The notes: generated from the sequence alone by a model not told the origin. Counted from the stretch's first letter, positions 17,482-26,392 are shown. The stretch is DNA of 36,049 nucleotides from an uncultured Boseongicola sp. (GCA_905479635.1 CAJQNG010000040.1:1-36049), one strand, 5' to 3'. Made by a program: numbers and translations.

Positions 17482-17571
17482 TTTCCGTTGATACGGCTCC
17501 TTGGCGCCACAAAGGAGAAGCAAAGGGTTATCAGTGGCCGAAGAGATTTTTTTACCAGCTAAGTTCTTCCC

Positions 17572-17816
17572 CTGAACGGCGACCTAAGTCTTTGGGGTGG
17601 TATCGGCGCGGATGGGTCTCCGCTTGCAAATGGCGCATATGTTTCCGAGTTAGAAAGCGTGAATAACGGTGAGGTCACGAGTCCGAAATCTTTCGACCAC
17701 TGCGCAATGATCCGCGAAGCCCGGCTTGGCGCTAGCGGTGTTGAAGTTGTTCTATCCGAGGGCGCCACGATCCCATCTTCGGAAGTGCTGGCTTTTAGAG
17801 TGCCCGAATTGTTAGG
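17572..17816 (+). pseudogene. Possible C-terminal remnant of flagellar hook-capping protein FlgD
   Basis: One frame reads as plausible protein: LNGDLSLWGGIGADGSPLANGAYVSELE, then IREARLGASGVEVVLSEGATIPSSEV. This resembles the end of FlgD-type proteins, where a W-G-DG-P-G-Y repeat (FlgD Ig-like) is followed by a V-L-G-V-dV tudor-like strand pattern. There is no start codon with a ribosome binding site, the upstream frame is closed by a stop at 17560, and no other flagellar gene is present. The frame runs on into the end of ubiB. Treat it as a weakly supported relic. Confidence 0.3.
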
Positions 17817-19346
17817 CTATAGCGCGAGACCAACCAGTACTCCGACCGCAAGCAAACCGCTTCCTGCAAGAACCAAAGCTCCCTTCTTCAGCCATGAGTT
17901 AGGCTTGATCGTCTTGGGAGTCGCTTGCTGTTGGATAAGAGCTGCCTCAACAATCTGTGGCAACCTAGGACCAAACCTTCCGACGACGCGCAGGGTGCGT
18001 CCCAGATCCCGGATGAGTGCTTTGGGGCCGATGCTCTCGGCGATATAGCTTTCTACGATGGGCTGCGAGACGGTCCAAATGTTAATATTGGGGCTGAGCG
18101 AGCGTGACACGCCTTCGACCACGACCATCGTGCGCTGCAGCAAAATCAGCTCGGTTCGCGTTTCCATGCCAAACCGTTCTGTAACCTCAAACAAGTAGCT
18201 TAACAGGCGCCCCATGGATATCCGGCTTGCATCCATTCCGAATATTGGCTCGCCCACGGCGCGCAGAGCGCGCGCAAACTCATCGACGTCCCTATCCGCG
18301 GGAACATAGCCCGCCTCGAAATGGACTTCGGCGACCCGCCGATAGTCCTTTCGTATGAACCCAAACAAGATCTCGGCGTAGACACGGCGTGTATACTCGT
18401 CGATGCGCCCCATGATCCCGAAATCCAAGGCAACAAGCGTCCCGTCCTCGGCAACTTTTAGATTGCCCTGATGCATGTCGGCATGAAAATAGCCATCTCG
18501 CAGCGCATGGCGCAGGAACATAGTCAAGATGCGCTCACCTAGGGCGCTCGTGTCGTGTCCGGCTGCCTCAATCGCTTTAACGTCCCCGGACGAAAAACCA
18601 CCGACCCACGCCAGCGTCATGACACGACGCGATGATAAAGACCACTTTACCTCAGGAACCGCGAAACCTTCGTCGCCAGCCGTATTTGCTGCGAATTCCG
18701 CAGCAGAGGCGGTTTCGAGACGAAGATCCAACTCACCCATTACCACGCCCTCGAAATGGGTAATGACTTCCGTGGGTCGAAGTCGGCGCGTTGAAGGAGC
18801 CAGCGTTTCGATCATGCGGGCCGCGAGAAAAAACGCATCGATATCGCGACGGAACGCTCTTTCAATCTTTGGTCGTAGAACTTTGACTGCGACCTCCTCG
18901 CCGGTTCCCAAAAGCTTTGCTTTGTGGACCTGCGCAATCGAAGCAGCGGCAACGGGTTCGGAAAACTCGCTAAAGAGCTCTTCTACTGGAAGGCCTAGCT
19001 CCTTTGCGACGGTTGCCTTGGCAATATCTGTTGGGAATGGTGGGAGCTTGTCTTGTAGCACCCTTAGTTGAAGCGCCAATTCGTCGCCGACGACGTCCGG
19101 GCGAGTCGAAAGGAGTTGGCCAAATTTGATATAGGCAGGGCCAAGTGCGGTTAGCGCACGCGTTGCGGGCGGCTGCTCGGGGTCACCTTTGTAGCCAAGC
19201 CATTTGAACGGCCAACCCAGAACACGTGCGGCAATTCGCAGGGAAGCCGGCGCGTTGAATGCTTCAAGAACCACCCCCATTGCGCCGGTTCTCTCGAGAG
19301 TCGCGCCGGTACGGATAAGCCGCAGGATATTGTGGGGACCGCGCAC
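17817..19346 (-). CDS. ubiB: UbiB, atypical kinase-like protein for ubiquinone biosynthesis
   Basis: A 509-residue ABC1/UbiB (ADCK) family protein. It shows the KxGQ-type motif (AYIKFGQLLSTRPD), the Ala-rich loop (AAASIAQVHKA) that replaces the usual glycine loop, AVKVLRP, HADMHQGN and the DFG-type LDFGIMG. The C terminus ends in a membrane anchor (ALVLAGSGLLAVGVLVGLAL). It supports coenzyme Q synthesis at the inner membrane, probably by extracting or handling lipid intermediates by ATP hydrolysis. The start is a GTG (19344-19346) placed one base pair after the ubiE stop codon TAG, so ubiE-ubiB form one operon, as is usual. Confidence 0.93.
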   Translation of the reverse strand: MRGPHNILRLIRTGATLERTGAMGVVLEAFNAPASLRIAARVLGWPFKWLGYKGDPEQPPATRALTALGPAYIKFGQLLSTRPDVVGDELALQLRVLQDKLPPFPTDIAKATVAKELGLPVEELFSEFSEPVAAASIAQVHKAKLLGTGEEVAVKVLRPKIERAFRRDIDAFFLAARMIETLAPSTRRLRPTEVITHFEGVVMGELDLRLETASAAEFAANTAGDEGFAVPEVKWSLSSRRVMTLAWVGGFSSGDVKAIEAAGHDTSALGERILTMFLRHALRDGYFHADMHQGNLKVAEDGTLVALDFGIMGRIDEYTRRVYAEILFGFIRKDYRRVAEVHFEAGYVPADRDVDEFARALRAVGEPIFGMDASRISMGRLLSYLFEVTERFGMETRTELILLQRTMVVVEGVSRSLSPNINIWTVSQPIVESYIAESIGPKALIRDLGRTLRVVGRFGPRLPQIVEAALIQQQATPKTIKPNSWLKKGALVLAGSGLLAVGVLVGLAL

Positions 19347-20102
19347 CTAGATTTTCCATCCCGAATGGAGTGCGGCAATTCCCATAGAAAGGTTCCTAAA
19401 TTTAACCTGACCAAAGCCAGCCGCCTCAATCATATCTGCAAATTTAGCCTGGTCCGGGAACTTTCGAATCGATTCTACGAGGTACTGATAGCTGTCTCGA
19501 TCTCTGGCGATCAGTTGGCCCATCCGCGGGATCACGTTGAACGAGTACAGATCATACAACCTTTGCAGGCCGTCTACGGGGAGTTGCGAAAACTCGAGGA
19601 CCATCAGCCTGCCGCCTGGACGCAACACGCGATAGGCTTCGCTGAGCGCGTCCGGAATACGCGTCACATTCCGAATTCCGAAAGAGATTGTGTAAACGTC
19701 AAAAGAATTGTCCGCGAAGGGAAGGGCCATCGCGTCGCCAGTCACCCAGTTTAGCTGCGCTGACATCTCAGAGGCCTCAGCGCGCTTGCGACCCTCTGTT
19801 AACATCGATTCTGTTAAATCGAGAACGACGGCTTGCGAGCCCTTCGCGCGTTTCAGAAACCGGAACGAAATATCCCCTGTTCCTCCTGCCACATCCAAAA
19901 GGCGCTGGCCCGACCGTGGGGCGAGCCAGTCCATCATCGCTTCCTTCCAGAGACGATGAACACCTACCGACATGACATCGTTCATCACATCGTATTTAGA
20001 CGCCACATTTGTGAAGACATCATGCACCAGCCCGGCCTTCTCGTCCTCGCGAACGTCTCGGGCGCCGAAGTGGGTTCTCTTTTCAGTTTCGTTTTCTGTC
20101 AT
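19347..20102 (-). CDS. ubiE: UbiE, demethylmenaquinol/2-methoxy-6-polyprenyl-1,4-benzoquinol methyltransferase
   Basis: ATG 20102 ([17 protein letters not shown]) is the family start; the ORF-track start at 20327 adds 75 unrelated residues. The 251-residue product has the class I SAM-methyltransferase motif [14 protein letters not shown], the UbiE signature [17 protein letters not shown] and the second signature [15 protein letters not shown]. It performs C-methylation in ubiquinone synthesis. It is first in the ubiE-ubiB operon and divergent from the mutM side. The ribosome binding site is weak. Confidence 0.95.
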   Translation of the reverse strand: MTENETEKRTHFGARDVREDEKAGLVHDVFTNVASKYDVMNDVMSVGVHRLWKEAMMDWLAPRSGQRLLDVAGGTGDISFRFLKRAKGSQAVVLDLTESMLTEGRKRAEASEMSAQLNWVTGDAMALPFADNSFDVYTISFGIRNVTRIPDALSEAYRVLRPGGRLMVLEFSQLPVDGLQRLYDLYSFNVIPRMGQLIARDRDSYQYLVESIRKFPDQAKFADMIEAAGFGQVKFRNLSMGIAALHSGWKI

Positions 20103-20326
20103 GGCTATGCGCCCAAGGTTTTCCACACTTCCGATATAGCCTGCCCGCGAAAGACACAAACGTGTTGAATGGACGCGGAGGGAGGGTGAGGCTGCCCTCA
20201 CTGAATTCTCCATATTCTTTCTGTGCAAACTGGAATGTAAACGCTTTGCATTGATCCCCTTATCCAACCCAACAGTAAGCCTCCGAAGAAAGGCGATGTC
20301 CTGATGAAACAGCTGCTTTTTGGACA

Positions 20327-20959
20327 ATGCTGGGTCTTCTGGGGTCCGGAGCCGTCTACGGCGTTGCGATTAACCGTGTAGTCGCGGCGCCGCTCTTGCG
20401 ACAAATCGGTATTGATCCTGACGGATTCTGGACGCGAAGTGTATTGACGGTCATTGCTATTCCTCTTGCCGGACTGCCGGTTGCGGGTCTGATGCGATCT
20501 ATCGCCAGCCTGGGTTTCGATCGGGCGGGTTGTGATGTTCACGGGTCTTCCGCCTTGCAGCCTCGTTAGGGCGCGCGATATTTCTTCACACTTGCGTCAC
20601 TTGCGTCACTTGCATTGACCGACCTGATCATTTTCGTCGGCGCAGACCCGCAAGAGCGCCTGATATTTCGCGGTTTCATGACGGTTTTCGGAGCAGCCGT
20701 TCTCTTCGCAGGCCTTTGGATTTTTGAGGCGCGCGTTCGCTACGATAATTCGACCCTTTTTGCGACCGACTATTCAGGCCGTGAGCCGCGACACGAAGGA
20801 GCGAATTTGGAGGACATTCAGATCAACGCTGACGCAGGGGACTACCATCTTCTGTTTCGCAGGAGGCGAAAAGCGCGTATCTCGTTCTTCTATTCTGGAG
20901 CGAACGACATGATGACACTGGTCTGGCAGAAATTAGAGACAAATGCCCGAGCTTCCTGA
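20327..20959 (+). pseudogene. Membrane protein gene interrupted by an in-frame TAG
   Basis: ORFs 20327-20569 (80 residues) and 20615-20959 (114 residues) lie in the same frame and are separated by a single TAG at 20567-20569. Read through the stop, the frame gives two hydrophobic parts (SVLTVIAIPLAGLPVAGLM, then FFTLASLASLALTDLIIFV and FGAAVLFAGLWIF). A soluble tail of about 65 residues (LEDIQINADAGDYHLLFRR...) follows that is reminiscent of bacterial PH-like domains. Between the parts is a triple 9-base repeat. The end overlaps the mutM start by 17 bases. It may be a recent pseudogene, or two small genes; an assembly error could also create the stop. The PH-like idea is weak. Confidence 0.4.
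20589..20615 (+). repeat. Three tandem copies of a 9-bp unit
   Basis: CACTTGCGT CACTTGCGT CACTTGCAT in direct succession. In the reading frame of the interrupted membrane-protein gene this encodes the repeat LASLASLAL inside a hydrophobic segment. Nine-base units keep the frame, so slippage here would add or remove three residues. Confidence 0.75.
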
Positions 20960-21794
20960 GGTAGAAACAGTCCGAAAAGGACTTTTGCCGGTGATGGAAG
21001 GGTTGGTGATCCGGCATGCGGACGTGCGTCGACCGGATTTGCGATGGCCGCTACCGGAACGCATGTCAGAACGGCTGTCCGGACAGCGCGTCCTCAGGTT
21101 GCGTCGACGGTCCAAATACATCCTTGTTGATCTTTCAAGCGAAGAAACGCTGATCATACATCTTGGAATGTCGGGACGTATACTTATTTCCGAAAAACCT
21201 CTTGGCGTATTTCATCACACGCTTCCTGCACCTGAAAAGCACGATCACGTTGTTTTCGAGATGGAGACCGGCGCACGTATCGCGTTTAACGATGCTCGTC
21301 GCTTTGGCGCCATGGATCTGGCACCGACAGAGCTTGTCGAGGCGCATTGGTTGCTGAAAGATCTTGGACCAGAGCCCTTGGGGAATGTCTTCAACGAAGA
21401 TTATCTTGAGGCACGGCTTCGCGGTCGGAATATGCCAATGAAAACAGCGCTGTTAGATCAGAAGATTGTCGCTGGCCTTGGCAATATTTATGTGTGCGAG
21501 GCGCTGAACCGTGCCGGCATATCGCCCCGGCGAAAGGCTGGAAACCTGTCGCGCCCTCAGATAGCTCGGCTGGTTCCAATCATCCGGGACGTTTTGAACG
21601 AGGCGATTGCAGCGGGTGGATCGTCTCTTCGGGACTATCGGCAGACAGATGGTGAACTTGGGTACTTCCAGCACGCTTTCCGCGCTTATGACCGCGAGGA
21701 TCAGCCTTGCAGAACGCCCGAGTGCGACGGCACTATTGTGCGGATCGTTCAATCCGGGCGGTCGACGTACTTCTGTCCCGGGTGTCAAAGATAA
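20943..21794 (+). CDS. mutM: Formamidopyrimidine-DNA glycosylase (MutM/Fpg)
   Basis: A 283-residue base-excision repair glycosylase/AP lyase that removes 8-oxoguanine and formamidopyrimidines. The N terminus MPELPEVE supplies the catalytic Pro2 and Glu3. IHLGMSGR follows, and then [18 protein letters not shown] as the helix-two-turn-helix. The C-terminal zinc finger is complete: [26 protein letters not shown]. Length is normal. Its start overlaps the preceding broken membrane-protein ORF. The classical position near ubiE supports the assignment. Confidence 0.96.
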   Translation: MPELPEVETVRKGLLPVMEGLVIRHADVRRPDLRWPLPERMSERLSGQRVLRLRRRSKYILVDLSSEETLIIHLGMSGRILISEKPLGVFHHTLPAPEKHDHVVFEMETGARIAFNDARRFGAMDLAPTELVEAHWLLKDLGPEPLGNVFNEDYLEARLRGRNMPMKTALLDQKIVAGLGNIYVCEALNRAGISPRRKAGNLSRPQIARLVPIIRDVLNEAIAAGGSSLRDYRQTDGELGYFQHAFRAYDREDQPCRTPECDGTIVRIVQSGRSTYFCPGCQR

Positions 21795-21857
21795 CTTGAT
21801 CGCAAAAATTTGAGTGCTAAGCCTTTTTGTCTAAAGTAACCGCCAAAGCGGGGTTTC

Positions 21858-22634
21858 ATGGCTTACAATACAATCGTCGTAGACGTTGAAGACCAAATTG
21901 CAACCATTCGGCTAGATCGGCCGGATGCGCTGAACGCGCTGAACGCGGAGCTGCTTTCTGAACTTGCGCAGGCCGTCACCGAGATGGATGCCAACGTTAA
22001 AATCAGATGTATGATCCTGACTGGTTCTGAAAAGGCGTTTGCCGCTGGAGCGGATATCAACGAAATGGCAGACCTCAACTTCGTTGATGTCTTTGCCACC
22101 GACTTTCTCGCAAATGACGCCGAGGCGATTATGCGGTGTCGCAAGCCAATTATCGCGGCGGTCTCAGGGTATGCGCTGGGCGGTGGATGTGAATTGGCCA
22201 TGATGTGCGACTTCATACTTGCGTCGGACACTGCCAAGTTTGGTCAGCCAGAGATAAATCTTGGTGTGGTTGCAGGGCTGGGTGGTTCGCAGCGCCTGAC
22301 GCGTTTCGTTGGCAAGTCAAAGGCCATGGAAATGCATCTGACCGGTCGCTTTATGGACGCCGACGAAGCCGAGCGCTCGGGTTTGGTAAGTCGTGTCGTT
22401 CCGGTCAAGAAATTGATGGAAGAAGCTCAGTCTGCGGCGCACAAAATTGCTGAAAAGTCGGCGATCGCGACTATGGTCGTGAAAGAGGCCGTCAACCGAA
22501 GCTACGAAACGACCCTGCGCGAAGGCCTCCTTTTTGAGCGCCGCGTTTTCCATTCTTTGTTTGCGACCGAAGACCAGTCAGAAGGCATGACCGCCTTCAA
22601 AGAGAAGCGGGAAGCGCAGTTTCGCGACAAGTAA
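21858..22634 (+). CDS. Enoyl-CoA hydratase
   Basis: A 258-residue crotonase-family protein that hydrates trans-2-enoyl-CoA in fatty acid or related acyl-CoA degradation. The oxyanion hole segments [11 protein letters not shown] and [13 protein letters not shown] are present, as are both catalytic glutamates, one in GGCELAM and one in GQPEINLGV. The C-terminal [17 protein letters not shown] is the common hydratase tail. It sits 63 bases after mutM. The ribosome binding site before ATG 21858 is weak. The family has many activities, but both glutamates favour a true hydratase. Confidence 0.9.
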   Translation: MAYNTIVVDVEDQIATIRLDRPDALNALNAELLSELAQAVTEMDANVKIRCMILTGSEKAFAAGADINEMADLNFVDVFATDFLANDAEAIMRCRKPIIAAVSGYALGGGCELAMMCDFILASDTAKFGQPEINLGVVAGLGGSQRLTRFVGKSKAMEMHLTGRFMDADEAERSGLVSRVVPVKKLMEEAQSAAHKIAEKSAIATMVVKEAVNRSYETTLREGLLFERRVFHSLFATEDQSEGMTAFKEKREAQFRDK

Positions 22635-22646
22635 GCCTTTTTCGTG

Positions 22647-22685
22647 TTTAGGGGACTTCCATTTGCGGGTCGAATCCCCTAAACG
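22647..22685 (+). other. 10-bp perfect hairpin between enoyl-CoA hydratase and rpsT
   Basis: GTTTAGGGGA (22647-22656) pairs exactly with TCCCCTAAAC (22676-22685) over a 19-base loop. It begins 12 bases after the hydratase stop. There is no T-run on the plus strand, so it may be a 3'-end stabiliser or a weak terminator. The loop contains GGGTCGAATCCCC, which superficially looks like a tRNA T-arm. Confidence 0.5.
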
Positions 22686-22798
22686 GCCCCGTACATGCGC
22701 GTGAGGCCCGCTTCGGCCAGATGAATCCGGTTGGTAAAACCCGGAGTTGGGCTCTTGCGCAAGAAATTTGATCTAGGCCCGACGAAAGGGAAACCACC

Positions 22799-23062
22799 AT
22801 GGCGAATTCGCCCCAGTCCAAAAAACGCGCACGCCAGAATGAGCGCCGTTTTGCCGTAAATAAAGCACGCCGTTCTCGTATCCGTACGCACCTTCGCAAA
22901 GTAGAGGAAGCAATTGCTTCAGGCGATAAGGATGCGGCAACTGCTGCGCTCCGCACTGCCGAGCCTGAATTGATGCGCGGCGTCACAAAAGGCGTTTACC
23001 ACAAAAATACAGCTGCCCGGAAAATGTCACGGCTGTCTTCCAGGGTCAAATCGCTTAGCTGA
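22799..23062 (+). CDS. rpsT: 30S ribosomal protein S20
   Basis: An 87-residue basic protein starting [17 protein letters not shown], with the expected helical regions [14 protein letters not shown] and [22 protein letters not shown]. It binds 16S rRNA early in small-subunit assembly. AAAGGGA precedes the ATG, and a strong terminator follows 21 bases after the stop, so it is probably a monocistronic unit. Position just before dnaA is common in alphaproteobacteria. Confidence 0.96.
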   Translation: MANSPQSKKRARQNERRFAVNKARRSRIRTHLRKVEEAIASGDKDAATAALRTAEPELMRGVTKGVYHKNTAARKMSRLSSRVKSLS

Positions 23063-23083
23063 ACTCAGCCTAGAAGATTTTTT

Positions 23084-23112
23084 AAGCGCGCCCATTTTGG
23101 GCGCGTTTTTTT
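23084..23112 (+). terminator. Rho-independent terminator of rpsT
   Basis: CGCGCCC (23087-23093) pairs with GGGCGCG (23099-23105) around a 5-base loop, extended by AA/TT pairs, and is followed by seven T residues. It lies directly after rpsT. Confidence 0.9.
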
Positions 23113-23276
23113 GTTAACTGATTGACCTGATAAGACTCTCCCTGGAACATTTCTTCCACCCGCTTGAGATTCGCAACGGCAATAAATGAGTCAAGCGTAA
23201 AGGTCTGTTGCGCGCGGCGGGAACACCGTCCTAATTTGATCGAGCGATTCACATCGTCCTTGGGGGGACATGGTCA

Positions 23277-23726
23277 ATGAGCGGGGCATCTGGTGTACTC
23301 GTCGGAGAGGTAAATCCCGACGTAGTTTGGCAGATATTGGAAGGCGATCCTTCTGCTATGCTGATTGACGTCAGGACGCGCGCCGAATGGGGTTTTGTCG
23401 GCGTACCTGATCTTGTGGAAGTTGGCCACACGACGACGTTCGTCGAATGGGCCGTCTTTCCTGACATGTCTGCAAACCCGCAGTTCGTGGCTGAGGTGAT
23501 GGAAGCAATCGGGGATAATATCCCGAGCATGCTTCTGTTCATTTGTCGGTCCGGCGTGCGTTCCCTTCGGGCTGCAACAGCAATCGCCGACCACTTCGCA
23601 ACTGTCGGAGTGTCGGCCGAGTGTCTGAATGTAGCCGAAGGTTTCGAGGGCGATCTGGATCCAAAGGGACACCGGGGCGGCCATAATGGATGGAAGGCCC
23701 GGGGGCTGGCTTGGCGCCAGTCCTAA
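23277..23726 (+). CDS. Rhodanese-like sulfurtransferase
   Basis: A 149-residue single-domain rhodanese. It has the LIDVRTRAEWGFVGVPDL substrate-entry motif and the active-site loop CRSGVRS, whose Cys would carry the persulfide. The domain ends with AEGFEGDLDPKGHRGGHNGWKARGLAW, a tail typical of bacterial stand-alone rhodaneses. GGGGGGAC lies about 7 bases before ATG 23277. It is placed between rpsT and dnaA, 31 bases ahead of dnaA, so the two may share a transcript. The sulfur acceptor is unknown. Confidence 0.88.
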   Translation: MSGASGVLVGEVNPDVVWQILEGDPSAMLIDVRTRAEWGFVGVPDLVEVGHTTTFVEWAVFPDMSANPQFVAEVMEAIGDNIPSMLLFICRSGVRSLRAATAIADHFATVGVSAECLNVAEGFEGDLDPKGHRGGHNGWKARGLAWRQS

Positions 23727-23757
23727 ATGAAACGAGAGCACGACGGGTCGTAGGCGC

Positions 23758-25107
23758 ATGATAGAAGAGACTTGGGGTAACATCCGCGGCGAGCTTTTGA
23801 AGTCCGTTGGTAGGAACAACTACGCAAATTGGATCGAGCCCCTTGAATTTTCCGCGCTGACGGATGGCGTCGCGACGTTCCTGGTGCCAACGCAATTCAT
23901 GGGAAATTGGGTTTCGCGCAACTTTGGCGAGCAAATTTTGCAGGAGCTGTCGAATGCCGGGCAAAGCGTGTCGCGGGTAGAGTTTTCTGTCCCAAGGCAA
24001 GCGTTGGCGCCGCGCCGCCAACCCGCCGTGAGGCCGAAGCCGACAGTCATCAACGATGGGGAAGATCTGCCGGGAGCGCCGCTTGATGGACGCTTTACGT
24101 TCGATACCTTTGTCGTCGGGAAGCCAAATGAATTGGCTCATGCGGCGGCGCGCCGTGTGGCCGAAGGCGGTCCGGTCACGTTTAATCCACTGTTTCTCTA
24201 TGGCGGCGTAGGGCTTGGTAAGACGCACCTGATGCATGCTATTGCCTGCGAGCTTCAGCGTCGCGAGCAGGGCTTGCGGATTGTGTATTTGTCGGCCGAG
24301 CAGTTCATGTACCGTTTTGTGCAGGCCTTGCGCGACAAAGATATGATCACGTTTAAGCAGCTATTCCGGTCGGTCGATGTGCTGATGATTGACGACGTGC
24401 AGTTCATTGCTGGCAAGGATGCGACGCAGGAAGAGTTCTTTCATACGTTTAACGCGCTTGTCGATCAGGGAAAGCAAATCGTTATCTCGTCAGACCGTGC
24501 TCCGACAGAGATTACCGGGGTCGAGGACCGTATTCTGAGCCGGCTTCAATCCGGACTGGTCGTCGATCTACACCCGACAAACTACGAGCTTCGGCTTGGA
24601 ATTCTTCAGCAGAAAGTTGAACATTACTCTGAGCAATTCCCGAACCTGGAGATTGCGAACGGTGTGCTTGAGTTCCTTGCCCATCGTATCTCGTCGAATG
24701 TTCGGGTTTTGGAAGGCGCCATGATGCGGTTATTTGCATTTGGCGCGCTTGTCGGGCGTGAGATTACACTCGAGCTGGCTCAGGATTGTTTGTCTGATAT
24801 CCTGCGGCACTCGGATCGAAAGATCACGGTGGAAGAAATTCAGCGCAAAGTGAGCGACCACTATAATATCCGGCTTAGCGATCTTATCGGACCAAAGCGC
24901 GTGCGAACCTTTGCGCGCCCGCGTCAGGTTGCGATGTATCTTGCGAAAACGATGACAAGTCGTTCGCTTCCTGAGATCGGGCGCCGTTTTGGCGGGCGCG
25001 ACCATACGACTATTATGCATGGCGTGCGCAAGATCGAAGAGTTGAAGCAACAAGACAGCCAGATAGCAGACGATCTTGAACTTTTGCGCCGGTCTCTCGA
25101 GGGGTGA
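23758..25107 (+). CDS. dnaA: Chromosomal replication initiator protein DnaA
   Basis: A 449-residue initiator. Domain I (WGNIRGELLKSVGRNNYANWIEPLEF) is at the N terminus, followed by a short linker. The AAA+ domain has Walker A (GGVGLGKTHLMHAI), Walker B (VDVLMIDDVQFIAGK) and sensor segments, and domain IV carries the DNA-recognition signature GGRDHTTIMHGVRKIEEL. It opens the replication origin as an ATP-bound oligomer. ATG 23758 is preceded by TAGG 5 bases upstream. It is followed by dnaN after a 166-base gap containing two hairpins. I did not see a cluster of TTATCCACA boxes around it. Confidence 0.97.
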   Translation: MIEETWGNIRGELLKSVGRNNYANWIEPLEFSALTDGVATFLVPTQFMGNWVSRNFGEQILQELSNAGQSVSRVEFSVPRQALAPRRQPAVRPKPTVINDGEDLPGAPLDGRFTFDTFVVGKPNELAHAAARRVAEGGPVTFNPLFLYGGVGLGKTHLMHAIACELQRREQGLRIVYLSAEQFMYRFVQALRDKDMITFKQLFRSVDVLMIDDVQFIAGKDATQEEFFHTFNALVDQGKQIVISSDRAPTEITGVEDRILSRLQSGLVVDLHPTNYELRLGILQQKVEHYSEQFPNLEIANGVLEFLAHRISSNVRVLEGAMMRLFAFGALVGREITLELAQDCLSDILRHSDRKITVEEIQRKVSDHYNIRLSDLIGPKRVRTFARPRQVAMYLAKTMTSRSLPEIGRRFGGRDHTTIMHGVRKIEELKQQDSQIADDLELLRRSLEG

Positions 25108-25110
25108 CAG

Positions 25111-25131
25111 GCGGGGGACGCTGTCTCCCGC
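25111..25131 (+). terminator. Stem-loop immediately after dnaA
   Basis: GCGGGGGAC (25111-25119) pairs with GTCTCCCGC (25123-25131), a 9-bp stem with one G.U pair and a 3-base loop, beginning 4 bases after the dnaA stop. No T-run follows, so it would be a weak or factor-dependent terminator, or an mRNA-stabilising structure. Confidence 0.45.
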
Positions 25132-25173
25132 GCGCTGCTGAGTATTCCAGTTAAAAAGAAAGCCACCGAGGCA

Positions 25174-25193
25174 CTTGACGCTTTGGCGTCAAG
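25174..25193 (+). promoter_or_regulatory. Stem-loop in the dnaN leader
   Basis: CTTGACGC (25174-25181) pairs perfectly with GCGTCAAG (25186-25193) with a 4-base loop, 80 bases before the dnaN start. It could be an operator-like dyad or leader structure. Function unknown. Confidence 0.4.
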
Positions 25194-25273
25194 GCAGGAA
25201 AGTCCCTCAAATTCCATTGCATGCAGCGGAAAACCGGATAAGTTGTTCGTCCGGCATCTTAGGGAGCGTGGAC

Positions 25274-26392
25274 ATGAAATTTTCTATCGAACGTAGCGCT
25301 TTGCTGAAGGCCGTTGGTCAGGCGCAATCGGTGGTCGAGCGCCGCAATACCATCCCAATCCTTGCGAACGTTTTGATTGAGGCCGAGGGTGATCAAGTCA
25401 GGTTTCGCGCGACCGATCTCGATATCGAGGTCGTTGACGAAGCGGCTGCGAAGATTGAACGTGCCGGCGCCACGACAGTAAGTGCTGTGACACTTCACGA
25501 GATCGTTCGAAAACTTCCTGACGGGTCTTTGGTGACTCTCACGGACGACGGAGCGTCTGGACGCCTGACAGTTGAGGCAGGACGGTCGAATTTTTCGCTT
25601 GCGACGCTGCCGCGCGAGGACTTCCCGGTCATGGCTTCGTCAGAGTACGAAGCAAACTTCGTTTGTCCCGCCCCGGTTTTGCGGCGGTTGTTCGATAAGT
25701 CTAAATTTGCGATTTCGACCGAGGAAACGCGATACTATCTGAACGGTGTCTATATGCATATTGCGGATGCAAATGGCGGGCAGGTTCTGCGTTGTGTAGC
25801 AACCGATGGCCATCGACTGGCGCGGATCGATGCGGATATGCCGGCGGGCGCCGAGGGCCTGCCGGGCGTCATCGTGCCACGCAAAACGGTTGGTGAGTTG
25901 CGCAAGTTGCTGGATGACGACGAAGCTGAGATCGCTGTATCCGTTAGTGAAACGAAGATCCGCTTCGCGGCGCCAGGAATCACGCTGACGTCTAAGGTTA
26001 TCGATGGAACATTCCCCGACTATACGCGCGTCATTCCTACCGGAAACACGCGTCGTCTGGAAGTAGACGCAGCTGAGTTCGCGAAGGCCGTTGACCGGGT
26101 CGCGACAGTTTCATCCGAACGCTCGCGGGCGGTGAAACTCTCGCTGGATGAAGATCGGCTGGTTTTATCTGTAAATGCTCCTGATAGTGGAGCCGCAGAA
26201 GAAGAGCTGGCGGTGGCTTATGGCGACGAAGCTCTCGAGATTGGATTTAATGCGAAGTACTTGCTTGAGATTGCAAGTCAGGTTGATCGAGAAAATGCGG
26301 TATTCTTGTTCAATTCTGCGGGTGACCCCACATTAATGCGTGAAGGCAACGACGAATCTGCAGTTTATGTTGTGATGCCAATGCGTGTCTAA
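25274..26392 (+). CDS. dnaN: DNA polymerase III beta sliding clamp
   Basis: ATG 25274 (MKFSIERSALLKAV) is the family start, with AGGGAG 7 bases upstream; the track start at 25175 adds 33 residues read from the leader hairpin. The 372-residue product has three clamp domains. Recognisable parts are ERRNTIPILANVLIEA near the N terminus, YYLNGVYMH and VATDGHRLA in the middle, DGTFPDYTRVIP, and the C-terminal YVVMPMRV that helps form the partner-binding pocket. It encircles DNA to make the replicase processive. Confidence 0.97.
   Translation: MKFSIERSALLKAVGQAQSVVERRNTIPILANVLIEAEGDQVRFRATDLDIEVVDEAAAKIERAGATTVSAVTLHEIVRKLPDGSLVTLTDDGASGRLTVEAGRSNFSLATLPREDFPVMASSEYEANFVCPAPVLRRLFDKSKFAISTEETRYYLNGVYMHIADANGGQVLRCVATDGHRLARIDADMPAGAEGLPGVIVPRKTVGELRKLLDDDEAEIAVSVSETKIRFAAPGITLTSKVIDGTFPDYTRVIPTGNTRRLEVDAAEFAKAVDRVATVSSERSRAVKLSLDEDRLVLSVNAPDSGAAEEELAVAYGDEALEIGFNAKYLLEIASQVDRENAVFLFNSAGDPTLMREGNDESAVYVVMPMRV

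Larger units (their letters stand above)
17194..17816. other. Gene-poor, probably decayed region
   Basis: About 620 bases with only short overlapping ORFs on both strands, none convincing. It contains a very strong 16-bp hairpin (17439-17481), an 11-base direct repeat AAAGGGTTATC (17402-17412 and 17522-17532) bracketing that hairpin, and a FlgD-like coding remnant (17572-17816). The pattern suggests old insertions and deletions. Confidence 0.5.

Noticed and set aside
17259-17510. 83-residue minus-strand ORF with a hydrophobic segment
   Set aside because: Part of it is encoded by the inverted repeat of the strong hairpin, the start has no ribosome binding site and the opposite strand has an equally long ORF.
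22661-22685. tRNA T-arm-like sequence GGGTCGAATCCCC
   Set aside because: No acceptor, D or anticodon arm can be built around it; it is better explained as part of the 10-bp hairpin.
23539-24237. 232-residue minus-strand ORF
   Set aside because: Lies antisense across the rhodanese and dnaA genes and has no domain of its own.
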